This document shows, one piece after another, positions 1-12,554 of a DNA stretch of 64,000 nucleotides. The notes below the pieces were generated by a model, which worked only from the letters and a program-made list of their open reading frames with translations, was not told the origin of the DNA and did no database searches. The stretch's first letter is position 1; each line of letters starts with the position of its first letter. Where the stretch lies: the NCBI RefSeq assembly GCF_048128805.1, contig NC_136019.1, positions 11,022,905 to 11,086,904 on the forward strand, in the 5' to 3' direction. Made by a program: the position numbers and the translations under genes. The DNA comes from Centroberyx gerrardi. Its lineage: Eukaryota; Chordata; Actinopteri; Beryciformes; Berycidae.

Positions 1-3000
1 ATCAGCGTCTCCTCCAGCTCCCGGCTCTCCAGGAAGTGTTCGGTCAGGACGCGCAGGGACCGAAGGTAGGACGCCTCCGACGTCAGCACCTCAAACATGC
101 TCTATCAAGGAGGAGGGGGATAGGAACTTCAGCCTCCACATAAGGGTCTGTTAGTGTCTGATATATTTATTTATCTTTCCAGCATCTCTCCTCCCTACAC
201 TAACCCGTCACACCCCATCCCCTCCTGTACTCACCTCCTGGTACTTGCACTGTTCGGGGCTGAGCTGCTCCAGCACGCCGCTGTCCCGTACGGCTGGGAG
301 GTCCTGCCACAGGGTGCTCTGGCCTGGTGTGGGCACAGGACTGCCCCTGGGTACCCCATTGCCCATCCCAGACCCAGTACCAGTTCCAGTGCCAGTCCCG
401 GTTCCAGAGCGACGGGCAGTCCAGTCCATGGCATAGTCGGCGCTGGTCTTGCTGATGTTTCGGCAGACTGTCTGGCGTCGGATCTCCTTGGTGATGACGG
501 TGGCGCGGTACGTTTGGTACAGAGGCTCTGAGAGGACAGAGGTCACAGAGAGGTCAATCTACTATGGAAACTAACAGGTCGGATATGGAAATACAGGAAG
601 TGGTCCAAATAGATAGATAGATAGGAACGTTTAGGTACATAACAGCAGACGAGACAAGTAAACATGTCTCCCCCACAAATGATAAAGGCAGCCCTTGGCC
701 AATCAGTAACAAGGTGCATCATTATAGTGCCCCCATTAGACCAATCAGTGTAATTTGTAAGGATAGCTGGATTTGTGTCTCAAGTTTTATATCAGTTGGA
801 CTTGGTGGTGTAGGAGTTACAGCCTTGAAATTTTGACCTTTAATTAAAGCTCCTCCATCAGCCCAATGTAATCTTTATAAACACCAGAACACAGTGCCAA
901 ACCGTGTCAGCCTCTAAATTTCATCAAGATCCTGCCAGTGGTGTCTGAGATATTCCGTTTTAGTTCAAGATCTTGACCTTAAATTATAGCGCCTTCACTG
1001 GACCAATCAGTGTAACTTTTTAAGCACCGGAACACAGTGGCAAAATGCATCATCCCTCCAAGTTTCGTAATAATCGGACCAGTGATGTTTGACATATCGC
1101 ATTTGAGTTAAACATTTTAACCTTTACTCATAGCGCCCCCATTAGGCCAATCAGTGTAAATATCTAAACGCTGAAACACAGCACATAGACGCATTATCCC
1201 TCCTAGTCACATCCTATCACATGAGGTTCAAATTTTTGCTCAAAAATGCACTAACTAGTAAATTAATCCTCAAATTACAGGCAAACCATAACACACTTTT
1301 GAATGCGGCTCAGTATATACGCCAGAAGCCATTTGAGGTCACAAAACCCCTAAGGACCTGCGCCTCTGTAATGTGCATCTTCTCTACACACAGCCTCTGG
1401 TGAAATTCACACAATATGATAATGATGCACGGCTATCATTGAATTCTGTTGGGTGTAGTACACTTAATACTTCCAGTAGCCTGATTCAACAAAAGATGTT
1501 CTGTGATGTTTTCGTTTGTGTCACAGGTGTCAGATAGCCTCTCACCATCCTGCAGCCTGGACTCCCAGCTGAACGAAGACGCCCTCCTGGGTGGAGCGAC
1601 CGGCGGCCTAAAGACAGGAAGGAAGGAAAGAAAGAGAGGAGGGGTCAGCCAGAGAGATAGGGAACAAGCCCGTCCTGCCAAAGCGTGAATGACGGAGGCG
1701 ATGATTTATGCGACTGTCGAAAGAAGATCTGCGCTGACGTAAAAAAAGGGAAGTAAGAGGGGAAAGGCAGGGGGATGTGAGGAGCCAGAGGTGGCAGGGT
1801 ATGGAGGAGCGATGACTCACTGCTCTTCCTCTGTGTCTTCTTTCTCTACTTCGGTTCCCCCATTCTCCTCTTGTTCTAGAGAGATACACAAATGATCAAG
1901 TGTCATCCATTTCGATTATATAGAAAAATGTTTTAAAATGTCTTTGCATGCAATATATATATGTTTTTGCAGTGTAGTTTTGCCAGTCCCAACCTTTTGC
2001 CTGTGTGAGCGACTGCAAGGAGGCACTGCTGAGTCTCCTGGGGTCTGTCTTAGGGGGTGGAGGGGGGGCTCTGTGGGGCAGGAGGGGGCTGGAGGGGGGC
2101 GGGGGCGCCGCTCGCTGCGGGGCCAGGGTACCGGCAGGGGAGCTGTTGGGGGACGAGGGCCGCAGGGAGCGCCACTCCTCCGCCGTGGGCTGGGGGAGAG
2201 GGATACCGCCTCGGTGCACCGGCGTGACGTTGCGGCTGCCGTCTTTGCCGTTGTCCTGAGCCACGGGCATCCGAGGCGGGATGGCCGGCGGCACGTCGTC
2301 CTCGTCCGGAACGAGATCTGCCTCTGTTTGGAACTCTGACGTGGGGTCCGAGGCGCTGGAGGACAGTTTGGCTCGACGGGCCGGTTTCCGCACCTTGATG
2401 AAAGGGATGTCCAGCTCCTGACACAACGCCGCGGAGGACGTGGTCTTTTTGGGCGTGGACTCAACCACGGGTAGCGTGACCTCGTAAATGTCTTCTTCTT
2501 CATTCTGGAGGGGTTTGTTATGGGTTGGGGGGGACTGAGCCCGTTTCGGGGGGACGGGGGGAGACTGAGAGCGTTTGGGGGAGAGGGAGGTGAGAATGGC
2601 GTGCGGCCCCGGGTCCGAGCGCCTCCTGTGACCCTCGGCCATCATAACGTCCAAAACGTGGTGGAACTTTGCCTTCTGCTGCTTCACCACGCACTCCTCG
2701 CTCTCCTCACCCAAGGAAGTCCCGCTCCCTTCCTCCTCGTCCCCTGCCTCGCTTTCCCCTTCCCCTCCTCTCTCCTCCTCCTCCTGCTCCTCCTCTTCCA
2801 GTTCAACCTCCTCCTCCTCTCCCTCCTCCTCCTCCTCACCCTCCTCCTCCTCTTCCACATCCACCGGCACCCATATCAGTTTCATGCCGGGCCAATGGAG
2901 GTGGCACGCACAGCTGCAGTTGGGGTCGCAGACGGGACTGAGGGGCACGTCTGGACTGTGTTCCGCCTCCGCTTCCCCTCCTCCAATCAGCTGAAGCTCC

Positions 3001-5655
3001 ACCTCCTTTCCATCAGGGGCTGCGAGAAAAGGAACAGACATCGATTAACTGATTTTGATTATTTCTGAAAGGGGAAGACAAACTTTAAAAGCAGAAGGAG
3101 AAGCAAATTTACAAACAATGCAGGGAATAATGACATGTTGAATTCAGCCACCCTGAATCGTCTTGAACCAAAAACAATAACACCAAACAGAGAAAATGAT
3201 TTTGGAGTTCTTCTTCATGTTGCTTCATACTCATTTTTCTTCCCCATCCCAGGCTGAACACTTGAACCCTGGCACGCCTCACACCCTCCCTCTTAACTGA
3301 TCAGTGTGAAATGGGCTGTTTCCTGCCGGGTTGTTTCCTACATGTGTATCCCTAGATACCCCCCCCCCCCCCCCCATCTGCTCTTGTCATAACAGCAGTT
3401 AGGCTCCACATGGCACACGCTGAACTGTCAAGTCAGCAGTTCATCACTATGCAAATACAGCACGTCTGCAGTGTGTAAGTGGTGTCTTCAAATATTCATG
3501 GAAAGTTTGGATCATTGCATGGGAAATAATATTGCCAAAAGGAAATGGAGGTGAGTGAAAGAGAGAGAGAGAGAGAGAGAGAGAGAACACAAACGGGATG
3601 ATGCTATATGAGTCAGTTAATGAGTAAGCATATGAGAGAATAAGAAAATAAGAGATAGTGAGTTTCCCAATTGAAGAATTTCAGTTTCACTCTTTGATTG
3701 AGAGCCAGATCGTCCTGTCTGTCTTGTCCTCTGCTGTTGCTGACAGGAAACCAAAACAAGGAACTGATACCATGTCGGACGGGGGAGGGAACAAACAATT
3801 AATCAAAATAAATAATCAGATGAACAATCAATTGTCAGTCCTTTGGTTTCCTGACCTGACACAGAGAGGGCACAAGAAGAACAGACAGTACATACAGTGT
3901 ATCAGTAAAGTCAATGAGCTACAGATTAAAATGGAAAAAAGCCTCAAAAGTTCAATGTGTTTTGCTTTGGGGTTTCATAAGCACCAAGCCAAAGCAGCAC
4001 TTAAAGGCAAGAGGATTATGGATATCGATACTTGTGCATTATCTTTTCATACTGCAGTGAATCCGTGCCGGCGTCACTTCTTGTACTTACATTACTCACT
4101 CTCATGCACGTGCATACACACACACACATACACACACACACACACACACACGCACTCTCACAAATGTGTTTACCTATATAGGTGAACAGCTGACTGACAG
4201 AACCTGTTTGTGGCTGTTGGGGCGGATCAGCCTGCAGCACTACACCTGTCTGTTCGAGGCCTCGGAGACAGGACAACACACCGACTACACCGTAGATTTA
4301 ACTTTCAAACCAATCCGTGCACACACACACTTGTATGCAAAGGTTCATACACACACATACACACACACCTTTTTGCATCAACTAACAAATAATGACCATC
4401 CTGTATCTGCAGGTTTGTTACAGCTGTCAAACAGTGTAAAATATACTTTTTTTTCTTTGATCACGTCTTTACAGGTCAGTTTATATTGGTGAAAATGGCC
4501 TAATAATAATAGTCTAAGACTAAGCTCAACCAATGTCTATGAAACTGCCCTAAGTTTAGTTACATTACTGGTTGTGTGGGTGACAGGCTGAGGAGGTGTG
4601 AGCAGTGAGAAACCATGTCTTCAACACCTCATGCAATGAATTATGGGTTGTGTAATAACATCTCGTGTACTGTCGTCTTTGTCCCATTGACTTAAAGCTG
4701 CACTATGCAACTTTGCATGTTGCCGGCTCCAAATGGCAGCGAGAGATAAGTGTTCAACAGAAGTTATGTATATATATAACTTCTGTAATGTGACATCATT
4801 AAACTGCACACGGCACCCTCATGTTTTCTAACCCGGCCGGTCTGTGATGCTTTACACCAAAGGAAACCAAAGGGACGAGAAAAGAAAATGATCTTTCTCT
4901 GGACGGAGCGCTCAGTCGCTGCTGTTTAAGAGACAGTTTCGATTCAGTACTTCCTATGGGCGGGAACTGACCATACCCAACACCAGAGTTTAATTTGGGC
5001 AAATAGGACGAATCCACGGTGTCTCAGTTAGAGGGGATGGAAGCTCCTCTCTGTTACAGCCCCACTTTGTGATTTAAGCTGATAAGACGGGTGTATTTTT
5101 ACATAAAAATCTTGCCGTGTGTAGCTTTAACATGGGAATAGTGCTGATTATAGTTAACACATAGGGGTAAATGTTATTTGATTGATCAGCTGTATGATCT
5201 GATAGATGGAAAGTCACTGTACCTGATCGTCCTCCTTCAACACTGATGCTGTTCTCCTCCCCCCCCCTCACGGTCTCCCTCTGCTTCTGCAGAATGCGGC
5301 TCCTCTTCAGAGGCAGCGGAGGCGCCTGGTCTCCGCCCGTCTGGATCTGCAAACTGGAGCGGGCTGGTTTGGGCTTTATCGTCGGCGCCCTTTTGAACTG
5401 CTTACTCCGCCTGGTTTTTGAGGTGCCATTGGCGGGTTGTTCCCCCGCTGCATTCAGCGCAGCCTCCTGTTGGCTAAACCTGTCCACAATCCTTTTGACT
5501 TTCCCGCTGGAAACGCGGGCCTTGCTGCCTCTGTCGCCCAGAGGGGGGGAGTCGTCTTGGGGTGAGGGTTTCGGAGGGATTTGGGGTCTAGCTTTGGCCT
5601 CGGGTTTGAGGGGTAAAGGGGATGTGGGGCGCACGGATGCTTCCGGAAGAGACAT
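1..5655 (-). CDS. ARHGEF15: ARHGEF15 (ephexin-type Rho guanine nucleotide exchange factor 15), 5' coding part, runs off left edge
   Basis: Seen: six spliced coding segments on the minus strand, 5655-5223, 3019-1994, 1875-1821, 1607-1546, 527-235 and 101-1 (continuing outside), each with AG/GT borders. Phases join as 1,1,2,1,0, giving about 656 residues so far. The N-terminus is proline/basic-rich. A Cys cluster followed by PGMKLIWVPV (about residues 175-197) and the block PLYQTYR...LWQDLPAV...LEQLSPEQ just before the DH start (SMFEVLTSEASYLRSLR) match ARHGEF15 rather than other ephexins. Known for the family: DH-PH exchange factor for RhoA in vascular and neuronal cells. The catalytic DH-PH part is off-window. 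Odd: the region before DH is roughly 200 residues longer than in human, including an acidic run (about 199-255) and a Gly-Thr dipeptide run (about 566-580). The start at 5655 opens the only long frame of its exon; two short upstream ORFs lie in the leader. Family assignment is from memory. Confidence 0.9.
600..1545. repeat. ARHGEF15 intron holding about four degenerate tandem units of roughly 120-150 bp
   Basis: Related blocks begin near 732, 850, 991 and 1137. Each contains a version of 'CCAATCAGTGTAA' or 'CCAATGTAA', followed in the later units by 'ACACCAGAACACAGTGCCAAA'-like text (for example near 881 and 1026). Units are diverged and partly incomplete. No open frame of interest is present. 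Either a decayed tandem repeat or an internally repetitive transposon. Confidence 0.6.
3020..5222. other. ARHGEF15 intron (2.2 kb) with microsatellites and one short transposon
   Basis: Contains a poly-C tract (about 3359-3375), (GA)n at about 3560-3586, (CA)n at about 4120-4152, and a TTAA-bounded inverted-repeat element listed separately (4692-5130). Nothing else coding was recognised. Confidence 0.7.
4692..5130. mobile_element. Short non-autonomous DNA transposon bounded by TTAA
   Basis: The left end reads TTAAAGCTGCACTA. The right end, reverse-complemented, reads TTAAAGCTACACAC. The ends are thus imperfect inverted repeats with TTAA on both sides, the target preference of piggyBac/Kolobok-type elements. 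Internal sequence has no long ORF. Superfamily is inference. Confidence 0.55.
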
Positions 5656-5756
5656 GGCAGCTGGGGTCTTCTCTTACGGTGTGTTTCAGTCCCCGCCCTG
5701 ACCAATCAGAGGCCAGGCTTTGAGGGCAAAGGTCAATGTGGGCATGCCATCCTCAC
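5656..5756 (-). other. ARHGEF15: ARHGEF15 5' UTR part of the start-codon exon
   Basis: A strong acceptor on the minus strand (long pyrimidine tract then TCATCAG, AG at 5758-5757) opens an exon at 5756. That exon carries two very short upstream ORFs, each ending in TGA, before the ATG at 5655. The leader is therefore spliced and at least one upstream non-coding exon is expected. The uORFs could lower translation; this is inference. Confidence 0.7.
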
Positions 5757-8117
5757 CTGATGAGCAAAGAAAGAGGAAGAGAAAATTAAAACATTTTATC
5801 AAAAGGTCAGTGCAACACATTACTAGTGCAGTTACACTCTTTTACAATGACATACTGTAATTCATGACAATTATGACCATCCTCTGTAGCTGTAATAAAC
5901 TTATACAACAAGGCAATACAACCTACATCATCATTAAGTCTTTCAATTACAATCCTCAGACCAGACTTTGAGCTATGTGCTGCTCCTGCACTACAAATCC
6001 TTCACTGGCAGGAATCCAAAGTGTATGAACTTTGCACTGGAAGGAGACCGCTCCTTCCTGGTGAGAGCACATTCCTGAAAATAAATCATAAGGCTGCAAC
6101 AACAAGCAATAACTTCAAACCAGCTGACTAGCTGAGGGAAATCCAAGTACATATCCGTTTATGGCACTTTCGGTGAAGCGGTAATGGAAAATCAAACTGT
6201 GAAATGTCTGTCAGCTACTCTGTGAGAGACAATTATCTGTTCTATTGTGAAGTTCACTGAAATCTCTGTACAACCCCTGAAATGAATCTATTATTCATTG
6301 ATTTTTTTTTAAAGCGCAGAGACGTGACGTTGTTCATTCATTTGGTGATTTAATGGCTGGTATTTGTCAACAGTATCAGAACAGGGAGCTGATCAAATCA
6401 GATCAGTTTTCCATTTCAGAGAATCTTGTGAATAATCAGGTGGTGTTCAATCCAACAACAGTCTCCCTATGTAAAGCTTGATGAAAACAGTATCTTGTAT
6501 TATCTGTGTGAATGGACACAGTCAAGCAGCAAATAAAATCGATTGTTTTGTTTGTAGTATGCTGTTAGTTAATGTGTACTAATTATGCAGAACAGCGCAT
6601 GCATTTTGATTCGTATTATTCAATTCCTGGTACATTGGTTGAATAGAATTAATAGCTAACCAATGTTTCCATACAAAGCTGCACTCAAATACACTCCACC
6701 AGCCTGAATAGCTTCACACACCTTGCAATCCTGTCACCTGTCAGCTAGCACAGATGCCCACATTAAAAACAAAAAAAAAACAAAAGGGTGCATGAAAATG
6801 TTTACTGCCATCCTGGATATATAAAACGTTTCGCACTCGGGACTTCAACAACTACATGAAAAATCTGCAAATTTCCCAGTATTGTACAAATATGCACACA
6901 CACATGCACACAAATGTACATGTACATGTACAACACACACACACACACACAATACATGTAGACAGGTATGTGTCTGCTGCACGCTTGCGGCAAATTCACA
7001 CTGATTCAATCCTTCAAAATCCAAGCACTGAACACTTTCTGTATTCAAAGCACTCTTGTCATTCAAATGAAGCAGTCAAATGAAGAGCTCCAGCCCCTCT
7101 GCCAGTCCGTATGCGTCTATAAAAAGGGCCGTGATGTTAATAATATGAAGTTCAACTTCCATGCAGGGAGACCAAATGTCCATGCTGCAGATTCCTCTCA
7201 GCATCTGCTTATTTGATGTGTGTGCAACAGCTGATGCAATACCAAACCAAAAGAGGGTTAGTCATTTTCTGAGTCACGCAGCAAATGGAACAGAGATCCA
7301 GGAGGAGAGGAGGCTCTTGCATCGCTCAGTGCAACTCCATAAGGGATTATTTAGTGTGTAGCTGCATGCATTTGGGGTTGCATACAGGTTAAGGGGTACA
7401 AATATAAAATTGCAACCTTTTATCATGAAGCAACACCCACTCTTTATCATTTTTAATGCATGGAGCAAGTGAATTACATTTACGATTTCACATAAAGTCA
7501 TCACCAGGCTACACAACAAATCTCTGTAGGCTAAGATATGGATTTTTTTTTTAATAAGAATTATTCATATCTGTCTGCCCAAAAGCATTGCAGTCACCAA
7601 CCTACTATTATGGGCTCATGACTTGGCAGAGTGTATTCCACACAGCTTTCTGTCAATAACGCAGCCAGTAGCTGTGTTTGTCTCTGACTTATTGGGAACG
7701 CTGGCGGAAACCGCACCGGCGAGTCAGACCAGTTTGCGGAGAGACGAGTGCATACTGAGCAGCCACCGAGCTTTTCAAAAGGAGAAAGACGTGGCTTCAC
7801 ATTTCATTCAGACGGGAAAACGCTTATGGGTTGAGATACGGACGTGTCTCAAATAACTACATGATGAGAACAAGACTGCATGTCAACAAACGGCCTCCCC
7901 CTGCACTCACACATCATCTATTATATATCTGTCCATCCTCTTCTAACGCTTCCCTCTCTGTACACTCTCTTTTAGGTCTCAAATTTCATCAATTTTTCCA
8001 ATCTATTGTACATCTTAAGAAATTCTGCAAAATAAGCTATAAGTAACTTGTTTTTGATGTAGGCTGGCTAGAAGCACAGTGAAACTTCAGACACAAAAAC
8101 ATGACATCACCACGGCA

Positions 8118-8159
<42 letters not shown>

Positions 8160-8303
8160 AGTGTAATGAAGGTCTTTCCAGGTTTCAACTTTGGCCCCTG
8201 GTTATAATCATTGTCTGCAGGGCGACATATAAACCACTAAGAGTAGGGTGTGTTCACTCACTCACAAAGCACTTATCTAGACAGTGGGAATAACACGTCT
8301 TGG

Positions 8304-8337
<34 letters not shown>

Positions 8338-8685
8338 ATACGTGTGCTTATATGCCGAGGAAAATGTGTCTGAGAGCACACTTAAAGTCACATTTCCCCC
8401 CATCAGCACGCCTCACCCTTATTGTTTCCCCCTACTCTCTTGACCTGGTTAATTCAATAGCTTCATCCTCCAGTCTACTGGACACAGACACACACACACA
8501 CACACACACACTGGGTCAGTGGGCCAGTCATTCACTCCACTAAGTGTGTGTCTCAATCAATGCGATGGCAGTCTCCTGCAGAGGACGAGCAAATCCAATA
8601 GATATCAGATATTGTGTGATCCTTTAAATCAGAGCAGCTTGTGAACAATCCTAAGTGCTTAAAGAGGACGTCCATTAACACAATG

Positions 8686-8731
<46 letters not shown>

Positions 8732-8882
8732 AGTGTGCCATCTGCTCTGAAGAGTAATGGGTCAGTGTGTTTAAATGGGTAGGGGGGCTTTAAGAGAGCC
8801 ATTACACTGTATGTATGTGATGTGTGTGTATGTAAGCTCCACGTTGGCCAGGAAATGAGGACGGAAAAGGTGTGTCGGTTGG

Positions 8883-8940
<58 letters not shown>

Positions 8941-9720
8941 TAGGAATCGATGGGAGTGGAGAAAGAATAGGGATATACTGTAGGATTGCTTTGGTTAACT
9001 GATCAGAAAATGGAAAGCTTCTCATAGAAATTTACAAGTAAATGAATGAGAAATGTGAAGTTCATGCTTGTGGCATGCTTTAGTGTTTATGTGACATGTC
9101 AACAGAAATAAACAAAAAACTATGAAATAAAAACAATGTGGAATAGGCTACTTTGAATATAGGTTTGTCATAAAAGTCAGATGTGAGGAAACCTTACGAA
9201 AAACTACAGTAACCCTATAACAAGATTACTATACAAATATCACAGCAAAAAACTTTAACATGTCATGTAGCTTCTAATAGTAGCCTACCACAGGTATTAT
9301 TTTTTAACTTAATTGATAACAAAACACGTTTACAAGATCAGGATACAAAAAGAGGAAAGATATATGAATGTATGAAATATTCATAGTCTTGATGGCGGTT
9401 TATTCCTTATCTTGCCTGGCGTAGTGCCGTAATGTTTAACTTCATTAATAACATGGGACAAAATAGGTCAGGTCAAAAATTATAGGTTACTACAGATAAG
9501 ACTACAGTAATACAAAAGGTGATTTAAAAAACGCTCAAGTATGGCTATAATAAGGTCACTATAATCTCACTGACAGACTATGAGTCCCAATAGAAATATT
9601 AAAACGAGTTTTCATCGGAGGTACAGGTGCTTACAGACTGGATGTCAAGCAAAGCTGACCTGCTGAATTACCAGTAGCTTTATCTTCCAAAAGCCAGAAA
9701 ATGCAGTGAAGGCCACTCAC
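5757..9720. other. Long presumed intron 1 of ARHGEF15, AT-rich with five (CA/GT)n microsatellites
   Basis: GT or CA tracts lie at about 8118-8160, 8304-8336, 8490-8511, 8684-8730 and 8885-8938, plus a shorter CA tract at about 6930-6950. The rest is unique-looking AT-rich sequence; I see no gene in it. The short open frames here are mostly read-through of dinucleotide repeats. Confidence 0.6.
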
Positions 9721-10030
9721 CGAGATTCAAACAAACCTGGTTGAATGTAACTCTAACTCAGTCATTCAGGTCTGCTGTTGGCAGTCCAGCATAGTAGCTT
9801 TGGGAGGAATCGCTTTCGGTTAAAAATCCCCGGTTATAACAGGTTGGGCGTAGTGTAAACTTCACTGGTCCCGCGGAGAAAAAAAAACGGTCGAGTAGCC
9901 GACGGTAAAAAAAAATACACGAAACACCAAATTATCCACAATGTAAAAACAACCCATCCGTTCACTTGGAGTGTTTCTTATTGTTTCTCTGACGGGCTTG
10001 TTGTCTCTGCACCCATCATCCGTTGTTGTC
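9721..10030 (-). other. ARHGEF15: Candidate non-coding first exon and promoter side of ARHGEF15
   Basis: A consensus donor (CTCG|GTGAGTGG on the minus strand, donor GT at 9720-9719) lies upstream of the ARHGEF15 start exon in the right orientation. The upstream bound is arbitrary because no TATA box or clear start site was seen. It would make intron 1 about 4 kb long (5757-9720). RNA evidence would be needed, and other first exons are possible. Confidence 0.35.
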
Positions 10031-10476
10031 TCTTCTTTGTTAGCAGCATGTGTGTGGATGGGAGGCAGTCAGCGCAACCCCCCTGGGATTTGCCAGCGTC
10101 AAGCTAGACAGAAGAAAAAGTACAACATCCGGTGGTAGCTTTCAAAATAAAACCCTCATTAAACATCGTTGCATCGCTACGGTTTGCCGCAATAATTATG
10201 CTTTTATTTTGAAGGGAGACACGTTTGATTTCCTGTCTTTCTGTGGCAGGCTTGACGTAGCTATGGGATCTTTCCCACCTCTCTCCCCCACCCTCCCTAA
10301 TGCCCCAAAGCCACCTCTCACAAACCTCTAAATATATTATTTTTTCAGGTTTGCACTCTACTTCGTATTCTTCAAAAAAACGTTGCACCATAGTTCGCGA
10401 ATAAGGGTTATATTTTGAAAAAAACAGACCGGAAGTTTTACTGGACGACCGTTTTCCAACACTTTACATACGTGAC

Positions 10477-10938
10477 CAGTGTTGCCTGGTAACGCCTTAC
10501 AGTAAACTCGGCACTTGTCCCAGAAAATACTTTAGGTTATCATATCACAGTTACCAATGGAAAAAAATATTCGTTACTTTTGTTGCCACCCCCTCGATAT
10601 GATTTAAGTTGAAATATCCAAAATGATATCCATCCCGGTTCGTTTTCCTCATAATTTGTCGTGTTCCTCTCACAGATAAAAGCTAGTTTAAATGAGAAGC
10701 GAAATTAGAAAAGTTTAGCGTTACTTCTCTTGGAGGGGAGGGACTTTCACTACTTTGGTTACTGGTTTTGGTGCAGGAGAGATACGTGATTTTTAAGGTA
10801 CCAGGGGGATGCAATCGCCAGTTTTGGTGGTGTAACGGAAAAAATAGAAGCATAATGAAATACTGCTCCCATAAAGTGATAGTATTGCTGTTGAAATGAG
10901 TAACGACACTTTTTGTAACGAGTAACGAGTCCAACACT
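10477..10938. mobile_element. Short terminal-inverted-repeat element in the ARHGEF15-HDLBP intergenic region
   Basis: The left end starts CAGTGTTGCCTGGTAACG. The right end, reverse-complemented, starts AGTGTTGGACTCGTTAC. This resembles a common fish non-autonomous DNA element with GTAACG-rich ends. No coding capacity. Target duplication is not clear. Confidence 0.5.
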
Positions 10939-12462
10939 TATTGTGAGAGACTTTGACGTACCTTTTTCAACAATACACTTTTACAGTTGACTTGTAAAAC
11001 AGTGCAAAGAAGAAAAATAATGTTATATCACTCTGTGGAGAAAAAAATACAAGTAATATATATAATACGATAAGTCATTGGAAATTATGTTAATACATAA
11101 TACATCATTTTTGCAATCATTGAACGTAAACTACTACATGCCATAACAGGTGCACAGGAGGAGGGGCTTGGTCTCCATAGCCCATGTCCCTCCCCTAACC
11201 ACTATATATTTTAGTTTTCTACTCCCACCTAGCGCCTTGGTTTGGAATAGATTATTCATAATTAGAATTATGAAGCTATAGTTTTGTTTCCTTTTAATTG
11301 CAGCCTGTGAAGTCCAAAACATCTATATTTTGTGTCTCTAAACTATGACCTGAAGTTGTATTCGCTCTGCAAATCAATATGTAGAAAGCATAACTTAAAG
11401 AAAAGTAATATAAAAGCCGTCGCTATGGTATAGCATGGCAACAGCTGATTCCTGCAGAGCATAATAGGCCATTATGAATGAGAAGTAGACCCGGCCAGTT
11501 TGATGGACGTGAAAAGTTGCAAGAGCTGCGGGTGGATGCAGCGGATTCAGTGAGACATTCAGTCACTTTTCAGTTTTCACTCAGGACACGACATATGAGT
11601 CTTTGGAAGATGCATCTGAGAAAAATGTGTGAAGAACATATGAACTGAACAGAGATCAACCAGACACGGATCTATTTAACTTGGATGCTTCTGATGCGCA
11701 AAGATACTGCGGCATTTCCTTACTCAGTGAGTCACAGTGCATGCAGTATCGCTCCGCGGCAGAGGAAATGCTCCTAGACCAATCACATCTGTGTTTACAC
11801 CATCACCTGTCAAACACACAACCTCTGGTATATTTTCAATCTGTAAGGTAGGATTTCTGCATTTGTATTATCTGCGCTTTTTATCTCAATGTGAACATCG
11901 TGCGTGCCTTCGGAATATTTATTGGGGCGAGGAAAGCAGCTTGCAATAAAGAGAACCAGCAAGGGTTAGCAAGGTTAGCTCCTTGTAGCTAGCGAGCCTG
12001 GGCTATCTGTCTGGCTTGTTTTTTAGCCGATTATCAGAAAGTCCTTGCGCGTAATCATCACCGACTGAGGACGGACCACAGTGATGTTTGTTAGCTTAGC
12101 AAACCAAGCTAACCAATAAATATTTGAAACTCCTCGCCTGTTAACGATAGCTGATGTTCGCTATTTTTGCTAGCGGGAGCACCATGCAGTGTCTTCAGGC
12201 TAGCATTATAGTGACACTAACGGTATCGTTAGCTTGCTGGTAGAGATGCATCTAACGTTAGCAAAGTCGTTAGCACCGTGCGCGGTTGGATTAACTTCGC
12301 TGTTATTTGCCTAATTTTCTTCATTAGCCATGGCGGGTTGCAACGTGAGAGAGCCAACCCTAGCATGCACCTGGTCCAGCAAGCTATCACGAAATCAGTT
12401 TTCATTAAAAAAAAAGAAAATATCGCTGCGTGCTGTCATCAAGTAACATTTAACTGTGTTGC

Positions 12463-12554
<92 letters not shown>

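Noticed and set aside
2520..3068. Plus-strand Leu/Pro-rich open frame of 182 codons
   Set aside because: Antisense of the Glu-rich ARHGEF15 exon 3; its length comes from the GAG repeat.
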